From Castor canadensis (lineage: Eukaryota; Chordata; Mammalia; Rodentia; Castoridae), in assembly GCF_047511655.1 (NCBI RefSeq), contig NC_133400.1, forward strand, positions 687,001 through 751,000: DNA of 64,000 nt, in the 5' to 3' direction. How positions within the stretch are numbered: the first letter of the stretch is position 1; each line of letters starts with the position of its first letter. Below are positions 63,206 through 64,000 of the stretch, piece after piece. The translations under genes were made by a program, and so were the position numbers. A model generated the notes under the pieces. That model was not told the origin of the DNA, did not search any database, and saw nothing but the letters and a program-made list of their open reading frames with translations.

Positions 63206-63909
63206 CACAGCTGCGAGGTTGCGGTGGGTGCTCAGTGCACCCTTGGGCCTCCCTGTAGTCCCGCTGGTATAGAAGATCATGGCTCCACGGTCTCGCCAGT
63301 CCCGCTCCTGCACCTGCCCTTCTGTTAGCCTCTCTGCTGCCCCGTGGTAGACTGCAGATGTGAGAGGCAGGAGTGGGACCCCCAGTCTCTTGACTACTGG
63401 GCTCAGCAGGTCCACGTACTCCTGGCCAGCCACGACCACAGAGCTCCGGGAGTCCCGGATGAAGTACTCCAGTTGGGTTTCAGGGTGCTTCCAGTAGAGG
63501 GGAACCGCAATGCCACCACTCATCCACGAGGCCCACTGGGCAACAACATAGGAGACATCATTGGAGCATAGGAAGGAGACTCTCTCTTCCTGGAGGTCAC
63601 CATCCACACAGTTACGGAGCCTGCAAATCTCCTGGGACAGGTGAAGGCTGCGGTAGTAAAGGTCCCTATAGGTGTGGTGGCCATGTTGATCAACAATGGC
63701 GATTCTGTCCCCAAAAGCTAAGGCTCGGGTGAACACCGGGGCAGGTCCATCTGTGCGGGCCACTGGAGCTGTGTGCAGGTGACCATGTCCTCTGTGTCTC
63801 CCAGGAGCCACCTGGTGGGAGGCCAGGGACCAGACCAGGCGCCTGAAGGGCAGCATCATATGGAGCAGCATGGTGCCGACGAGTGTCACTTTGGAGTCAC
63901 CTGGCTGTG
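63206..63909 (-). CDS. ACSF3: ACSF3 coding exon 1 (start codon, mitochondrial leader, first part of AMP-binding domain)
   Basis: ACSF3 is the mitochondrial malonyl-CoA synthetase: malonate + CoA + ATP gives malonyl-CoA + AMP + PPi. It clears malonate and feeds mitochondrial fatty-acid synthesis. Coding runs 63871-63206 and gives residues 1-222. The start is the ATG at 63871 (A at -3), which lines up with the human start; in-frame Met5 and Met6 follow. The first 40 residues have many Arg and His and no acidic residue, as in a mitochondrial presequence. The ATP-binding loop [11 protein letters not shown] lies at residues 201-211. The acceptor is probably the AG at 63911-63910, after a pyrimidine tract and a CACTAAC branch site about 22 nt upstream; an AG at 63902-63901 is an alternative. 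The donor is GTGAGT, phase 0. Bases 63872-63909 would be 5'UTR. The family match is from recalled human ACSF3 and is near-continuous. Confidence 0.95.
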
Positions 63910-64000
63910 CTGGAGAGAAGGATGTAGTATGTTAGTGCCTGCCTGGCTTACCCATCCTTGCCCACAGCAACATTTAAAATGCCCTCTTAGGCACCTGCAC
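63910..64000 (-). other. ACSF3: Start of ACSF3 5'UTR intron
   Basis: This sequence holds the acceptor, pyrimidine tract and branch site of the intron before the first coding exon. The upstream non-coding exons and promoter are outside the window. Confidence 0.7.

Overview
The window is a stretch of nuclear DNA from a placental mammal, not a microbe. It has long GT-AG introns, a CpG-rich promoter, dense SINE and LINE repeats, and no operons. The SINEs are mostly tRNA/ID-like units joined to B1-like units, which is a rodent signature. Their consensus and the L1 3' end look to me like those of castorimorph rodents (beaver, kangaroo rat and relatives). That lineage call comes from memory of the repeats and is an inference.

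Two protein-coding genes are visible, both on the minus strand and in tandem. ACSF3 (mitochondrial malonyl-CoA synthetase) runs from the right edge down to about 20.7 kb. All nine coding exons are present, every intron is GT-AG, and all splice phases join. The spliced product is 575 residues, one shorter than the human protein as I recall it. Its non-coding 5' exons and promoter lie beyond the right edge. A canonical poly(A) signal at 20726-20731 closes the gene.

After about 18 kb with no recognisable gene comes the start of CDH15 (M-cadherin). Only its 42-bp first coding segment (2369-2410) and 5' region are in the window; the remaining exons lie past the left edge. ACSF3 followed by CDH15 on one strand matches the order I know from human chromosome 16q24.3.

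In region order: 1-2368 is CDH15 intron 1; 2369-2410 is CDH15 exon 1; about 2411-3450 is a CpG island built largely from a 101-bp minisatellite carrying repeated CACGTG, TGACAG, Sp1-like and G-quadruplex motifs; 3450-20700 is intergenic with SINEs, a probable solo LTR and a tiny target-site-flanked L1 insertion; 20706-63909 is ACSF3. The large ACSF3 introns hold nested L1 copies, a Tigger-like DNA transposon relic, several minisatellites, an inverted SINE pair close to an exon, and one candidate conserved regulatory element near 33.7-33.9 kb.

I found no new enzyme system, CRISPR array or gene cluster. The most interesting signals are the motif-dense minisatellite at the CDH15 start, the candidate regulatory element in ACSF3 intron 8, and a few structurally informative repeat insertions.
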